Assembly (NCBI GenBank): GCA_003313425.1
Contig: NHZP01000026.1
Span: 1-64,000 of the forward strand
Direction of reading: 5' to 3'
DNA from: Pseudopyrenochaeta lycopersici
Taxonomy: Eukaryota; Ascomycota; Dothideomycetes; Pleosporales; Pseudopyrenochaetaceae
DNA length: 64,000 bases
The notes below the pieces were generated by a model, which was not told where the DNA came from, did no database searches, and was given only the letters and a program-made list of their open reading frames with translations. Positions 50,801-62,624 of the stretch are shown in pieces; the first letter of the stretch is position 1, and each line of letters begins with the position of its first letter. A program made the translations under genes and the position numbers.

Positions 50801-51122
50801 GCCAATTAAATCGCCAAAACCGGATAGGCTACTGAGCCAATGGTGATAAGCTAAGGAGTGGTCGCCTGGCGTGCAAAAATAACATAGTGGGGATGAGGCG
50901 CTGGCAATTTCTCTACATTTTCTTGAAGCAAGTCAGAGCTAACCTGCACAAATATTGAATTCCTGCGTGATATTGCATCTGTTAACAGTCCAGAATTGGA
51001 CATGGAAACGGCAATTTCAGACTTGTAGATCCCTGCTTGAACTGTTCGGACCCTCCTCTCTATCCCACAGCCATTTCTTACCAAAGAGTCAAGTCTGCCG
51101 CTTTTTCCACCTCTCGGAATCT
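42941..51122. other. Gene-poor 8.2-kb region
   Basis: Upstream of the CBM21 gene the sequence is GC-rich to about 45.3 kb, then ordinary. Long frames overlap on both strands at 43.0-45.3 kb and 48.6-49.4 kb, but none shows domains, signal peptides or splice-linked continuity, and high GC alone lengthens accidental frames. Candidate contents are a long 5' leader and promoter of the CBM21 gene, or noncoding transcripts. No tRNA or rRNA was recognised. Confidence 0.5.
47837..47864. repeat. (TC)14 microsatellite
   Basis: Fourteen perfect TC units in noncoding sequence; likely polymorphic in length. Confidence 0.9.
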
Positions 51123-51820
51123 CTATCGAGGAATTCGGACTGGCGATGTTAAATTTGCAGTCGGAAATGATGGTACTGAGGATGTGATCAATTCAGGTGC
51201 ACTCGTCACAAAAGGAGGATTCGGTCCTAATTCGCAAGGGTGGCGACCAGAGCGAGGAGTGGGCTGAAAGAGGTTTTCGCACTGCATGGTTGTTAGGATG
51301 AGGACACAGCATGAGACTGTTCTAGTTCTTACCACTCGTGTTGGGGTTGGGCATCCTCCAGCCGCGGACATGTAGCAACCATACGAAAAGTTCTCCTCGA
51401 AGTGGCATCTCTTCAAATTGTGTCAGTACAAACCTGTCCCCTGCCATGCGAATTCCTCTTCCCCACTGTCTCGACTCCGCCCATCACAATCAAACTCACC
51501 TGGAGCGCATCCGTAGCCCAACACGGATATCTTGCCGTCGCCAAAGAGCACTCGCACTGTTTGGTGAAGATTGGGATCGGCTCCCAGTGAGGATTTCTTC
51601 GAGAACTAGTCGTGGAGTCAAATCTCAAGTCCAAAAGACTGCTTGGCAGAGCTGGTGTGCCCGTGACTGGAACGTTCAGAGATGTCGTGAAAAGGATAGG
51701 GACCGTGGGTGTAGGAAGCAAAGATTCTTCAGATGCTTCTGGCGAGACCTCCTGCTCTTGTGGGTAGGGAAGAGCAGTCGCCATGGCCGCGAGAGCGCCC
51801 AGGATAAAGGTGACACGCAT
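51123..51820 (-). CDS. Secreted eight-cysteine protein, about 185 residues, three exons
   Basis: Exons 51,820-51,500, 51,410-51,333 and 51,281-51,123. Introns are 89 nt (GTGAGT...GAAG) and 51 nt (GTAAGA, branch CCTAACA, acceptor GCAG), all phase 0. The start at 51,820 has a good context and gives a signal peptide (M-R-V-T-F-I-L-G-A-L-A-A-M-A-T-A, cleavage near 17). A Pro/Ser/Thr/Glu-rich spacer (18-85) precedes a cysteine module: C-E-C at 89-91, P-C-W near 100, R-C-H at 109, Y-G-C-Y, G-G-C-P, V-C-E and P-C-E. Eight cysteines in about 70 residues suggest four disulfides, and splicing is needed to unite them. The last ~30 residues are Pro/Ser/Thr-rich. Family not named with confidence; small, secreted and cysteine-rich is typical of effectors and cell-wall-interacting proteins. 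The last exon boundary is the least sure. Confidence 0.65.
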
Positions 51821-53479
51821 GTTGCGGCTGCTCAGTAACATTGAAACCCGATGAGAGAAGGGCGATGTACGACAAGGCGACTTTGGCACTTGTTTGTATC
51901 CTTCGTATTGCTCCCTCATCTCTTTCCTTTACCCAAAGGCCGCGGGGTTAGCAGTTCGGCCGCAGATGTCCATATTGCGGCCTAGTGGTTTCGCGGTTGA
52001 CAATTGCCATGAATGAATAGCGGTTCTATACCTACATCTATACTTGGTTCCATTCATCAAGTTTAGACCGCGGGCCCACTCCTGTGTACACTCATGAGCT
52101 ATTCTTAGCTATGAAGAATCAATTCGATATAAAATCATAGCGAAGCCGACATTGTTGTTACTATGCAATGATTACGAGTGGTAGCGACAGAAGTGCTTAT
52201 TGGCTGCTTCGATAAATATTAATCTATAGGTGATATAACCCAGATACGGGGAACTGAACTGCCTAAAGTGGTGGCTGTCAACGCCAGTCCGCCTCCAGTG
52301 CTGCGAAAGTTGAACAACTGAAGTTTGCAATAACACGTCGTCCAGTGCGATGTGGCTAACCCGTCTCGAACAGTGCGGTCTCGTGTGCCGGACACGGACT
52401 ATTCGCTGTCATCCTGTGCCACCAGAAGCCAGTACGTATTGCGTCATTCACTGCAACACGAGCCTCTTGCATCCTCGCATTGCGTCTTCTCGACCATGAC
52501 TACGACTACCAGTATGGATTGTCGTCTTGACATAGGTTGAGTAGATGCTTACGAGGATCCTCGAGGCACTGCTTATTCTTTGTGGCGCAGGCGACATGCT
52601 CGATTGCAGAAGGCGTGCTTAGCCCAGAGACGGACCGTTTGGGATGAAGATGGAGGGGTTGATAACAACCCTGTTCTCAGCATGTGAAGGTGGACACTGG
52701 AGCAAGCCTTGCCGATCAGGGTCCTGACTATTCGCGGCCGCGTTGTCTTGGAAAAGGAGGGGTCCAGGTCTGGCTCTTGGTTGACGTGATCCCAGACCAT
52801 GTGTGAAGTGAGGCGTGCTTGGGCTTTGTGATAGGCAGCCGGCCGCTAAGGTCAAAGTGGACCCCGTTGTGGAGACTGAAGCACGGTTTGGGAAAGGAGT
52901 GTTGCGGAGGTGCATAGTGGAGGGTTACAGATTTGCAGGTCTTGGAGAACGTGTTTGCTAAGAGGATCTGCTATCAGTGCATTCCGGAAATGGTGTACTT
53001 GGAGGTACTTGGAGGTACTTCAACAATCTTGGTGGCTGTGGCCCTCCAGACTACCCCGGACATGCGTGAGTCGGGGCGAACACTGGCTAGCCGCGTATTA
53101 GCTTATGATGCGGCACACTGCAACTTTTTGTTGAGATCGCGACAGTCGGTTGTTGCGAATGCGGTGCAATCTGAGTTCGTAAGCAGCTCTTTGCCGCCCG
53201 GTTTCGGTCACGTTGAAGACGATGAGCCAGCGAGGTGCCTCACAACACGCCGTCACGGGAAAAGGACGACTGATTAAGCAGACCACGTGATCGGGCGGTG
53301 GGAAGCTCGGGCCCATGACGAAAGTCGCGATGCGAAGTTTCCCGACTTGTGCACCAGCACCGAAACGTTCGCGTTGACCGTTCATTGCGCCCTCGTAAGC
53401 TTGCCATTCTCGCTGCCCTGCAATGACCCCGCAAACGTGCCCTCTCTGAGAACGATCCACAGCTCCCCAGAACAACACT
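51821..53479. other. Intergenic region
   Basis: About 1.7 kb between divergent genes. A 10-bp unit (CTTGGAGGTA) occurs twice in tandem near 53,008-53,027. No gene supported. Confidence 0.5.
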
Positions 53480-54139
53480 ATGGCACCCTCGCGAGCCCTC
53501 ATCCGCCGCATAACTTCGGCATCCACGGCGCCATTTCTCCGCCCAGTGCTTCGCCTCATGTCGACACCAGCAACTAAGCTGCAGCCTTTGCAAAGGCTCC
53601 CAACCCTGCAGCTGGGACTGTCGCGGCCGTCGTGTTTCCCCGCAATCTGCACGAGGTCATACTCGCAGCAAGCGACCGCACCCGAGCCGCCGGATTACCT
53701 TAATGAGGCCGAGCTGCACGTCTTTAACAAAATTAAAACTGAGCTGCAGCCCGTGAAGCTGGAGGTACGCAACAATCCACAGACGGAGATAGGAGCGCTT
53801 GCGTAGATTACACCGATTGGGCACTACCGATCGGTGTACGTCGCAAGGATGCAAGTAATACGAAAAGTACAGCACAACAGTGCGGGGTTGGATCCGGCAC
53901 GACAGAAACAGTCGGGATTCCGAGACTCCAAGGTGGATAATCTGGAACGATGTGCTAACAAAACCCAATGGCAGGTCCAGGACATCAGCGGAGGCTGCGG
54001 CTCCATGTATGCACTCGAAATCGAATCCCCCAAGTTCAATGGCTTGACAGTGATTAAGCAACACAAGATGGTGAATGAGGTTCTGAAGGAGGAGATCAAA
54101 AGCTGGCATGGCGTACAACTACGAACAAAAGCTGCATGA
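53480..54139 (+). CDS. bol3: Mitochondrial BolA-like protein (BOL3 type), 149 residues, two exons
   Basis: Assists delivery of 4Fe-4S clusters to mitochondrial targets, with Nfu1 and monothiol glutaredoxin in yeast. Exons 53,480-53,764 and 53,975-54,139; the 210-nt phase-0 intron starts GTACGC and ends GGCAG. Residues 1-60 are Arg/Ser-rich without acids, a classic matrix presequence ending near R-S-Y-S. The BolA domain begins about 72 (Y-L-N-E-A-E-L-H-V-F-N-K-I-K) and continues across the splice with I-S-G-G-C-G-S-M-Y (Cys103) and V-I-K-Q-H-K-M-V-N-E-V-L (His125), the conserved cluster-ligand His. W-H-G-V-Q-L closes the domain. The joined sequence is collinear with the family, so the intron call is firm. 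It converges on TTI1. Confidence 0.92.
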
Positions 54140-54499
54140 GATTTGTATGATGTTAAAAATGAGCTGGATACAGCATAATCAACATGTACTGTACAATCTA
54201 TTGCCACGCATATACGACATTATACTCAGTCGGTCATTGTTATCAAACCCTTCGTTGTTAGCTTCTACCTCTTTACCCGTGATTTCAAACATCCCAACCT
54301 GCGGTTCGTTCTCTACACTAATTGCTTCTTTGATCTAGACCCGAGGCAGAAGTGTAGCACCCACGGGCGAACTTTCATTTTGGTCATCGAGAGCATGCGC
54401 ATGCTCTACTCTGTAGAGCGCAATAGTGTCATCGCCGCACGCACGCCCTATTGAAGTACCGCGTATTGCCAGCTGTGCCCCTTGAGCCAAGCCTAGGCT
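54140..54499. other. Intergenic region between convergent genes, with an 18-bp palindrome
   Basis: Holds the 3' ends of the BolA gene and TTI1. AGAGCATGCGCATGCTCT at 54,391-54,408 is a perfect palindrome; without a spacer it is a weak hairpin and its role is unknown. Confidence 0.6.
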
Positions 54500-57400
54500 T
54501 CATATACGTACAAACTGCCAGTGAGGCCTACCGACTGGTACTCTGACCTCCGATTTGAAAGTCTCGACCGAATGAGAAAGATCAATGTGCTTATCATTCG
54601 AGCCTTGTTTACCCTTCTTGTAGAGCCGTAGCCACACTGCATCCGCATTGCCGTTCTCCAAAGCCTGTCGCACGTCTTTCGTTCCTATAACAGGATCCAG
54701 TATGTCTAACAGTTCGTCAAACCGGTCTTCTCGAAGTACCACGAACTCAGAAATCGCGCACAACACATCTACGAGACTTTTCCAAATCATGCGTGTAGGC
54801 GCGTCGACATATATTGCTGGCTGTAGCCTATCAAAAGTGGAATTTATGCCCAACGAAAGGTTGGTCATACCAGTCTCCACGTTTGAGATACCGAAGAATG
54901 TAGATTTGAGGTTGTTCGCGGTGCTCTGACCCTGTCCTCGATGCCTTACGCGTCGATGAACGTCTCTGATAAGATCCCACGCATCCTCAATGCGAGTCCT
55001 CATGAAGCCACCCGCGTGTTTGCACATCAAGGTGACTATATCCAACGCATTGCACACAACATAAGCCTCTGGATCTTGTAAGCGCGGAAGCAAGACGGGC
55101 CAAAGGGTATTGATGAGCGGAAGGAAGGAGTTCTCGTGCTTCGCAAGTGCGGGTATAGTCGATCTGAGAAGAGACAAGAGTGAGCTGCGGAGACTCGGCG
55201 AGGTCGTTGTGAGATAATGCTGTGTCAATTCGGAGATTTTGAGGAGAATGTCAAAGGTCCTCGGGGCGGGAGGCCGAGGTTCGTCAATTTGAGCATCATT
55301 TGATCGTTGCCCTTGGTCTTTCAGATCACTCGGCTCTTCAGACTCTACAGTGGGAACGTCTTTCCACGGCTTTCGAGGAAAAGCCTCCTTCCAAAGTCCA
55401 TCTCCCATTTCGTCATATCCATAATTACTAGCGTTAAGTCTCTCCAAAACTTCAACAACATCCCTCACTGTGGTCGCTGTCTTGCTTTGCTGGCTCCGTG
55501 TCTTTTCTTCACCTGAAATCAGAGCCAACTGCGGTGCCTGAACACCTTCTTCTACCAACCCCCTCAAGACCGAAAACAAGAGTTCTGCAAGCTTAGGATA
55601 TCCATGATATCTCTCCAGTGCATCAAATATGCTTCCAACAAGGTCATCTAGAAACGGTAAAAGTGAGGGACCGCAGAGCCGCATCATCATTAATAAGACT
55701 TGAGGGGCCTGAGGTGATACGTCTCCAATAGCGAGCTTCAAGCCGACGGCGTTGACGATGTAATCAACATTGGCGACGACCAACTCCCCAGCGTCCGAGT
55801 ATCCCGATGAGTTCGAGATGATGTTGAGGCAAGTTAATGCATGTCCCCGAAGCGCAGGATTTGAGCTCCCAAGATGATGAAGCACCGGGTACAGAATCTC
55901 GCTCAATTCTACACGAAAATCTGATTTGTACCGCGTTGCTTGTAACGCTACCGTCTCGAGAGCAAGCGCAAAGAATTGCCAGGGTGTATCTGAGATTGGT
56001 TCACTTTGACTTAGAATAGTTACCGAATGAGAGTAAAGATCATCTAGGAGTGCTTCTCGTAGGTTCGGCGTTCCCATGTCAATGAAATCATCAAAAGACG
56101 AATTTTTCTTCATTATGTCCCTGATTACATGGACAGAAACCCAGAAACTCGCGAGCCTCATCTCTAGAGGGCCAGCATCGATCAAGTTGACCAGCTCCTG
56201 CGCCACTGTCAGTGCAGATTCTGATCTCGTAAGCTCTTGAATCAAAAGCTTGAAATCGGCCATCGTGTCATCCTGGCCTTTCAACTGTAACTTGAGTGGC
56301 TGGAAGACGAGGTATTCAGTTGAGCGCAGAAACAAGGCTTGGTCTGTGACGCTATCCAGTGGCTCTTCAGGAAGCCCCTGCAATCCTTTCGATTCGAAGA
56401 AGACCATGGCGATACCTTCTCGGAGACTAACTGCCAGTCTTTCATCCAGCGTGGTCGCATTCTGCTCGAACAGGCGGAGCGCAGCTGAGATTTGGTGAAT
56501 GATACGGCGTCGGGTGTGATCGTCTTTAGACTGCATCAAGCGAGGAAGAGATACGGCCCAGCCGTACAGGCTTTCACGTAGGAGGTCAGAGAGGTACTGA
56601 TCTGTAGAGAGCAACGCCTTGAGCTTGTTCTCGACTGTGCTTTGAGGATCATCTTGGTCGGCGATGCTGATGATGACCTCGATGGCCATACTTGCACAAG
56701 CTGAGAGCGAATTTCGGCAGTCCTGTATGATGCAGAGGCATAGTTGCAAAAGTGCGACGCGAACCTCTGCCTTGTCATGGTCTCGAAGCTTGAAGACGTT
56801 AGCAAGAGCAATCTTCACCTGAGACGCTGTAGCATGCAGCCACGAGGTAGAGCGCAAGACGGTAACACTGGTAGCAGGATTCTCTAGTGGTGCTTTGTCG
56901 GGCAAGTTTGCAGTCTGGTGGTCGCTGAGCAGGCGCAGCAGCAACGAAGATAAAAGGCCCAAGCATTGCTCGACAATGCGGAAGCTTGGGCGATTGCTGC
57001 TGCTTGGGGTCAACAGCCTGGTAAGTGAAGAGACAAGCTTGGGGAAGAAGCTTGCAAGGGCGTCATCGTCGACTATTGCATCATTGAGTGCCTTGAGTGC
57101 AGTGACGGCGTGAAGGCGCACACTGGTCGCTTTAGCGTCTGTAAGGCTATCGAGCATGACAAGGACAGCCTCAGCCAAGGCTGGGATGTTGGATGTAGCA
57201 GTCATGGCCTGTCTCCCTTGATCTGTGCGTGAGGCTTCTGTGAGGAGCTGGGCTGTGCATCGAAAAGCCAGCGCCTGGAGCTCCTCCGAGGTGGCAGCGA
57301 TGCCGTTCTCTGCCGAAGAGGGCTTTGCGAGGAAAGTGAAGAGGATCAGAAGCTGGGCGGACAAGGCAGGTTCAAGACGGCCGCCCCAGTGTGCACTGAG

Positions 57401-57731
57401 AAGCGCTGAGATGCATTCAAGACAGAGCTCGATTGAGCGCACCGGCACCTGGCGCGAGATGCGAAGGAGCTGAGACAGAGGCACAAAGGCATACTCGGCG
57501 AGCTGATGGTCCAGCAGGCCGGGCGTCGCCGTGATGGATTGAAGGGCGGCGAGCAGGGTGGTGAGAGCGTGGGACAGCTCTTTCCGAGCGCTGCTCGGGT
57601 TATGGGTGAGGGCAGCCGTGACTTGCAACAGCTGGATGCATGGCTGCTTCAGCTGGGGACGGCTGTTAGTATTAGAGCGGGGGCACGGGCAGAGAGATGC
57701 GCACTCGCTGGAAAGCCTGCTGCCTCTCCAT
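54500..57731 (-). CDS. tti1: TTI1, HEAT-repeat subunit of the TTT co-chaperone complex, 1059 residues, two exons
   Basis: With Tel2 and Tti2 it stabilises PIKK kinases (ATM/Tel1, ATR/Mec1, TOR) through Hsp90. The first exon is only nine codons (57,731-57,705), then a 52-nt intron (GTGCGC, branch TACTAAC, acceptor CCCAG) and exon 2 at 57,652-54,500. This start gives M-E-R-Q-Q-A-F-Q-R-L-K-Q-P-C, the normal family beginning, whereas the uninterrupted frame from 57,793 yields an unlike N-terminus. The whole protein is helical HEAT-type sequence. The central P-K-L-A-E-L-L-F-S-V-L-R-G-L-V-E-E and the C-terminal D-P-E-A-Y-V and D-A-W-D-L-I-R-D are family-like. An acidic linker precedes the C-terminal third. 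Divergent from PDS5 with about 300 bp between starts. Confidence 0.9.
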
Positions 57732-58031
57732 GCCGGGGTCCTTGGCAACGAGGAAGCCGCTGGTGTCGAGGACATGAAGATGTCGCCGAGCACGAGCCAG
57801 GCGGCTGTCGCGTTGCATGGTCGCTGGCTAGCGCGTCACTGCTCGAGAGTAGCTCCCACCTGGCTTCGACACCACCACCACCATCACCATCATCACCGCG
57901 TCGCGCCCCGGCCAGCGCCCGAAATTGCCTCTGCACGCGCGCAAACCGCAGTGCACCGGCCCCACCCAACACAGCGTCTGCACCACGCCAATTCGCTCGC
58001 GCGCTCACAGGCACGCGTGCAACCACGCGAC
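57732..58031. promoter_or_regulatory. Bidirectional promoter region of TTI1 and PDS5
   Basis: Exactly 300 bp separate the two start codons, so both promoters and 5' leaders must fit here. It is GC-rich and contains a CAC/CAT triplet run at about 57,877-57,898. No TATA-like box is evident. The PDS5 reading frame runs open through this stretch, but has no suitable start and collides with TTI1. Confidence 0.6.
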
Positions 58032-61000
58032 ATGGCACCTCGCAGTCGGCGCAGCGCCGCGAAGGCATCGGCGTCGGCGTCGGACGTGCTAGAAGAGGAC
58101 GAGCAGGAGCTGGCGCAGGCGCAGGTGCCGGCGCACGATGAGCAGCATGGGCCCAAGAAGCTCAGCTTCAAGCAGTCGCTGGTGGGCCGGCCGGGCAAGC
58201 AGATCGCCGTCGCCCAGCTCCTGACGCGCCTCAAGGCGCTGCTGGACGAGCTGCGCACCATGGACCAGGACGAGGCCCACCGGGACTCGCTCATGCCCGT
58301 CGCCCAGGAATTGGCCCACCAGAGTCTTCTGCAGCACAAGGACAACGGCGTGCGCGCCTGGGCCGTCTGCTGCATCGTCGACATGCTCAAGCTCTTTGCC
58401 CCGGATGCGCCCTACCCGGCCTCGAAGCTCAAGGACATCTTCTCCGTCATCATCCTCAAGATGCTGCCCCTCCTCGCCGACCCCTCACACCCCTACAACA
58501 GTCAGCACATGTACGTGCTCCGATCGCTCGCCGAGTGGAAGAGCATTTTGCTCATCAACGAGATTCCCGGCTCGGACCAGCTCACCTCGGCCCTCTTCAC
58601 CACATGCTTCGACGTTTTGTCCGCGCCGGCAAAGAGCGACCGCGCCGAGGAGCTGAGCAAGAACGTGGAACACAACATGACCGAGGTCCTCTCCACCATA
58701 ATCGACGAAGCCCCGGCCGTCACCCACGACGTTGTGGACGTCATTGTGGCCCAGTTCCTGTGGGCAGACCCTGCCACCCTGGCTAGCTCTGCAAAGGGCA
58801 AGAAGAGCGTACAAGTGGACGCAAAACAGTCAACGCTTCGCCGCAAAGAGGCACCACCTGCATACAACATGGCCAAAAACGTATGCAATGCTTTTCCGGA
58901 GAAGATGGCACGCCTGATTGGCAATTACTTTAGCTCCGTCATTGTCGACTTCACCACCTCGGGCACCTCTTTTCGTGGCCACATACGCGACGACGACGAC
59001 GATACTCCCAAAGCGCCCTCCGACGAAGACATTCACGAGGCAAACAAAGCTCATAGGCTACTTCGGGAACTATGGAAATGCTGTCCCGGAGTCCTTCAGG
59101 AGATTATTCCGCATCTGCAAGATGAACTTGGAACTGAAAACGTGCAGCTTCGTCAACTCGCCACTGAAACATTTGGCGACATGATTTCAGGTATTGGCGC
59201 AGCCGGGCCTCCACCTCTTCCTGATCTAGACCCCACTGCGTATCCCTCGCAGAGTTTGTCGCGCTCTGAATCTGCAAGACCCTTTGATTTCCTTACCACG
59301 CCTGCTTCTATCAACTCATTTCCCACCCAATACCCTGGCGCATACCATGCATTCCTACAACGCAAGAACGATAAATCGGCCATTATACGCGCCTCGTGGA
59401 CCATCGGCATAGGCCGCATACTGATGACCTCGGCCGGTGGCATTGGGCTTGATTCTGAAGAGGAGCAGAAGCTACTCAAGTATTTTGCCGAGTGTCTCAT
59501 AGACAGCGACGACAAGGTACGGTTGGCGGCAGTCAAAGCCGTCGAGCATTTCGAATTCAACGATATTGTTCGCAAGCTTGGGAGCAACGGCAGCATGTCA
59601 GAATCAGGATCGATCTTGTCCAACCTCGCCGATCGAGTGAAAGATAAAAAGAACATCATCCACTCCGAGACCATGAAGCTCCTCGGCAAGATATGGGGCG
59701 TGGCCGCGGGTGCTATTGCAGAGGGTGACGATGCTATCAAGACTCTGCTCGGACCGATACCGTCACGCATTCTAGAAGCGTGCTATGTGAATGACCTGGA
59801 AATCAACGTCCAGGTTGATTTGGCCCTCTATAACTCTCTGTTGCCACTTGGCTATCCGCCAATGAAGGCGAAAGCATCTGCCAATGGCAACTCACAGGTT
59901 GTAAAAGACAGTCAGGTGAACGGCGACCAAGGCTACACCGAGACAGAATTGGACAGGCTTCGAGCTGAAAGACAACTTGTGCTCGTCCAAAGTCTGGAGG
60001 AGAAGGCAAAGAAAGTCTTCTTCGCGAAACAGGGCAATCAAGGTCCAGGGTCAGTATACATGGAACACTTCTTGAAATTATGTGAGGAGTATAACGGAGG
60101 CGTTGTGGACAAGGGCGAGAAAGATATTAAGAACAAACTCGAAGGACTCATTGCCTACTACGCGAAAACACTCCCGGACCCCACACGAGTCACTGACGAT
60201 CTCTGGAAATTTGCAAAGGCCCATGACCGCCGGGCTTATACCCTCATCCGGTTTTGCATGGATCCAACGAGCGACTATAGGAGGGTTTTTAGATCCATGG
60301 TATGGTTTATCTTCCCATTCGCATTCTCAAGTCTCTCGCTAACACATATCTAGAAAGAGTTCAAGAAGAGGATCGAGGATGGTCCAGGACCGCCTCTGCT
60401 CGAGACCTTGACACCGCTCCTCTACCGAGTCAGTCTGTTGTGCTACAACAAAAGCCATGTCCCCGCGATTATCGAATTCACTCGTACAGACGACAAGGGT
60501 CTAGCCGCCACTGCCCACGAGTTGCTCAAGGAGATATCTACGAAGCATCCCAAGGTCTTCTCTACCCATGTTAAAGACCTTTGCAGGACACTTGAGAACG
60601 AAGCACCCACAGCAAAAGCATCGAATCCCCCCGGAGCAGTGGACGATCTTAAGGCGTGTGCTGCGTTCGCGAAGAAGTTTCCTACCGATATTCCCATGAA
60701 CGCCAAGGATGGTCGAAAACTGGTGCAAAGCTTTCTGAACTTTGCGTTATACGGCACGCCTCCGCAGGCTGCAAAGCATGCGATTACTATCATCATGAAC
60801 AGTGATGATAAGAAGGAGATGCACGCAAAAGAGATTTTGGCAAAGAGCATCAAGAGCTTCGAGTACAAGTGCGATCACTGGCTTACCAAGCTAGCCGCCT
60901 TGAGCCAATTGGTTCTCTTGGCTCAATCAGAATGCGAGGATGATATGGATGTGATTGTTGAGATCGCCATAAAGAAAGTCCTTCAGAAGCCGCATGCTGC

Positions 61001-62624
61001 CACGGCTGAAGCCAACGCAACATGGATGGATGTGGCAGATGAAGACATTCAAGGCAGGACATGGGCAGTCAAAATACTAGTCAACCGACTACGCTCATTA
61101 ACGACCGAAACCATCCTTAACGAAGCCGCAGAGGACACATACGCGTTGCTGAATCGGCTCGTCAAGGAAAATGGGGATAGCTCAGACGAAAACACTACTC
61201 CAGAAGGACACAAATCCCGCCAGAGGCTTCTTGCTGCTAATTCTTTGCTCAAATTATCTTGCAACAAACGTCTGGACAGCTTCTTGACACCCGCTGACTT
61301 CGTCCAGTTGGCTCTGGTAACGCATGATCCATGTCCGCAGGTCCGCAAAGGTTTCGCTGATAAACTGATGAAATACCTTGGTCAAGGTCGGCTCCCCCCT
61401 CGCTTCTACACTATACTCTTCTTCCTCGCCCATGAACCTGAGAGGACTATCAAGAATAGTACAATGACTTGGATCCGCTCCCGGCGGGCCGCTTTCATTG
61501 CGCGAAAGGAGACGATTCTGGAAACTGTCTTCGCGCGCCTTCTGAGTCTTCTCGCTCACCATCCTGACTTCGACAAAGAAGAGGAGACCCTGAAGCTCAT
61601 GTCGGAATATATTCTGTATTATCTGAAGAGTGTGGCTACGGAAGAGAACTTGTCTCTCATCTTCCATGTTGCGCAACGCGTCAAAGGTGTCGCAGACGGT
61701 ATCCAGCCATCTCGCCAAGCTGACGAGAATTTGTACGTCTTATCCGACCTTTCTCAAGCACTCATTCGCTCCTGGGAGGAGCAGAATGGTTGGACCATGC
61801 AGTCATGGCCTGGCAAAATGAAGCTGCCGTCGGGCATCTTCCGACCTCTGGAAAGCCATGAGCGGGCTCAAGAGATTGCAAAGAAGACGTGGATCAATGA
61901 AGATCTTGTGGAAGAACTCGATCCGCTCGTACGCAAAGCCATTCGAAACAAGAAGCGAAAAGCCATGGACGGCATCGAGAAGCCGCGCAAGAAGGCGAAG
62001 AACGATCGATCAATCAAGGCCAAAAAAGTCAAGGCTGAGCGGTCAATAAAGACGCCTAAGAAGAAGCGGGGAGCTGGTGATGGCGGAGTCGAGAGTGACC
62101 TCGATGGTGCCATTGGCCATTCCACTGTACCTCGCAGAAAGAGTGGACGACAAAGCACTACCCACAAAAGCTATATTGAGGTATCAAGTGATGAAGAGGA
62201 TGCTGGAGCCGGCGCTGAGGAGGATCATGTAGAGGATACCGACAGATCTGGAGCCAGCAAAGAGTCTACACCTGCTCCAGAGGAGGATGTTGAAATGGCA
62301 GAAACCGAAGAGATTGCAGAGAACGAAACGGACGCTGAAGCCCAGAGGTCCGATCCTTCCGATCAAGATGGATCACCACAGCCTGAGTTACCGAGCAAGA
62401 TTACGAAAGGCAAGGGTGGACAAAGAACAAACCGTGCCGTCTCTAAACCCCACGTCCAAAAGCGTAAAGCTGTCCAGCCAATCAAAGAAGATACATCTTC
62501 TAAGACTCTAAAGAGCACGCCAAAGGGTAAGTTGAAGGTGAATGGCACGACAGCAGTGTCTTCATCAAGCCCGGCAAACAATACTGCTGGATCAGTTAGG
62601 CGTAGTGGCCGAAATCGAAGCTGA
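58032..62624 (+). CDS. pds5: PDS5, sister-chromatid cohesion HEAT-repeat protein, 1512 residues, two exons
   Basis: Cohesin-associated regulator that maintains cohesion and, with Wapl, promotes release from chromatin. Exons 58,032-60,299 and 60,354-62,624; the 54-nt phase-0 intron has donor GTATGG, a GCTAACA branch site and acceptor TCTAG. The first ATG of the conserved frame (M-A-P-R-S-R-R-S-A-A-K) is used. Residues about 45-1200 are HEAT-type helices; near the start are L-L-T-R-L-K-A-L-L-D-E-L and W-A-V-C-C-I-V-D-M-L-K-L-F-A-P-D-A-P-Y, strongly PDS5-like. From about 1280 the tail is disordered: a Lys/Arg-rich block (1280-1335), an acidic Glu/Asp block and a final basic S-G-R-N-R-S, typical of DNA-associated Pds5 tails. 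Length agrees with fungal orthologues. Confidence 0.95.

Noticed and set aside
53008..53030. Two tandem CTTGGAGGTA units
   Set aside because: Too short to be more than a local slip; no repeat family implied.
57732..57793. Longer uninterrupted N-terminus for TTI1
   Set aside because: A branch site TACTAAC and acceptor lie inside the frame, and the spliced nine-codon exon restores the family start.
57558..58031. Upstream extension of the PDS5 frame
   Set aside because: No proper ATG at its start, overlaps TTI1 coding sequence, and the translation is unlike PDS5; the ATG at 58,032 begins the family-like sequence.
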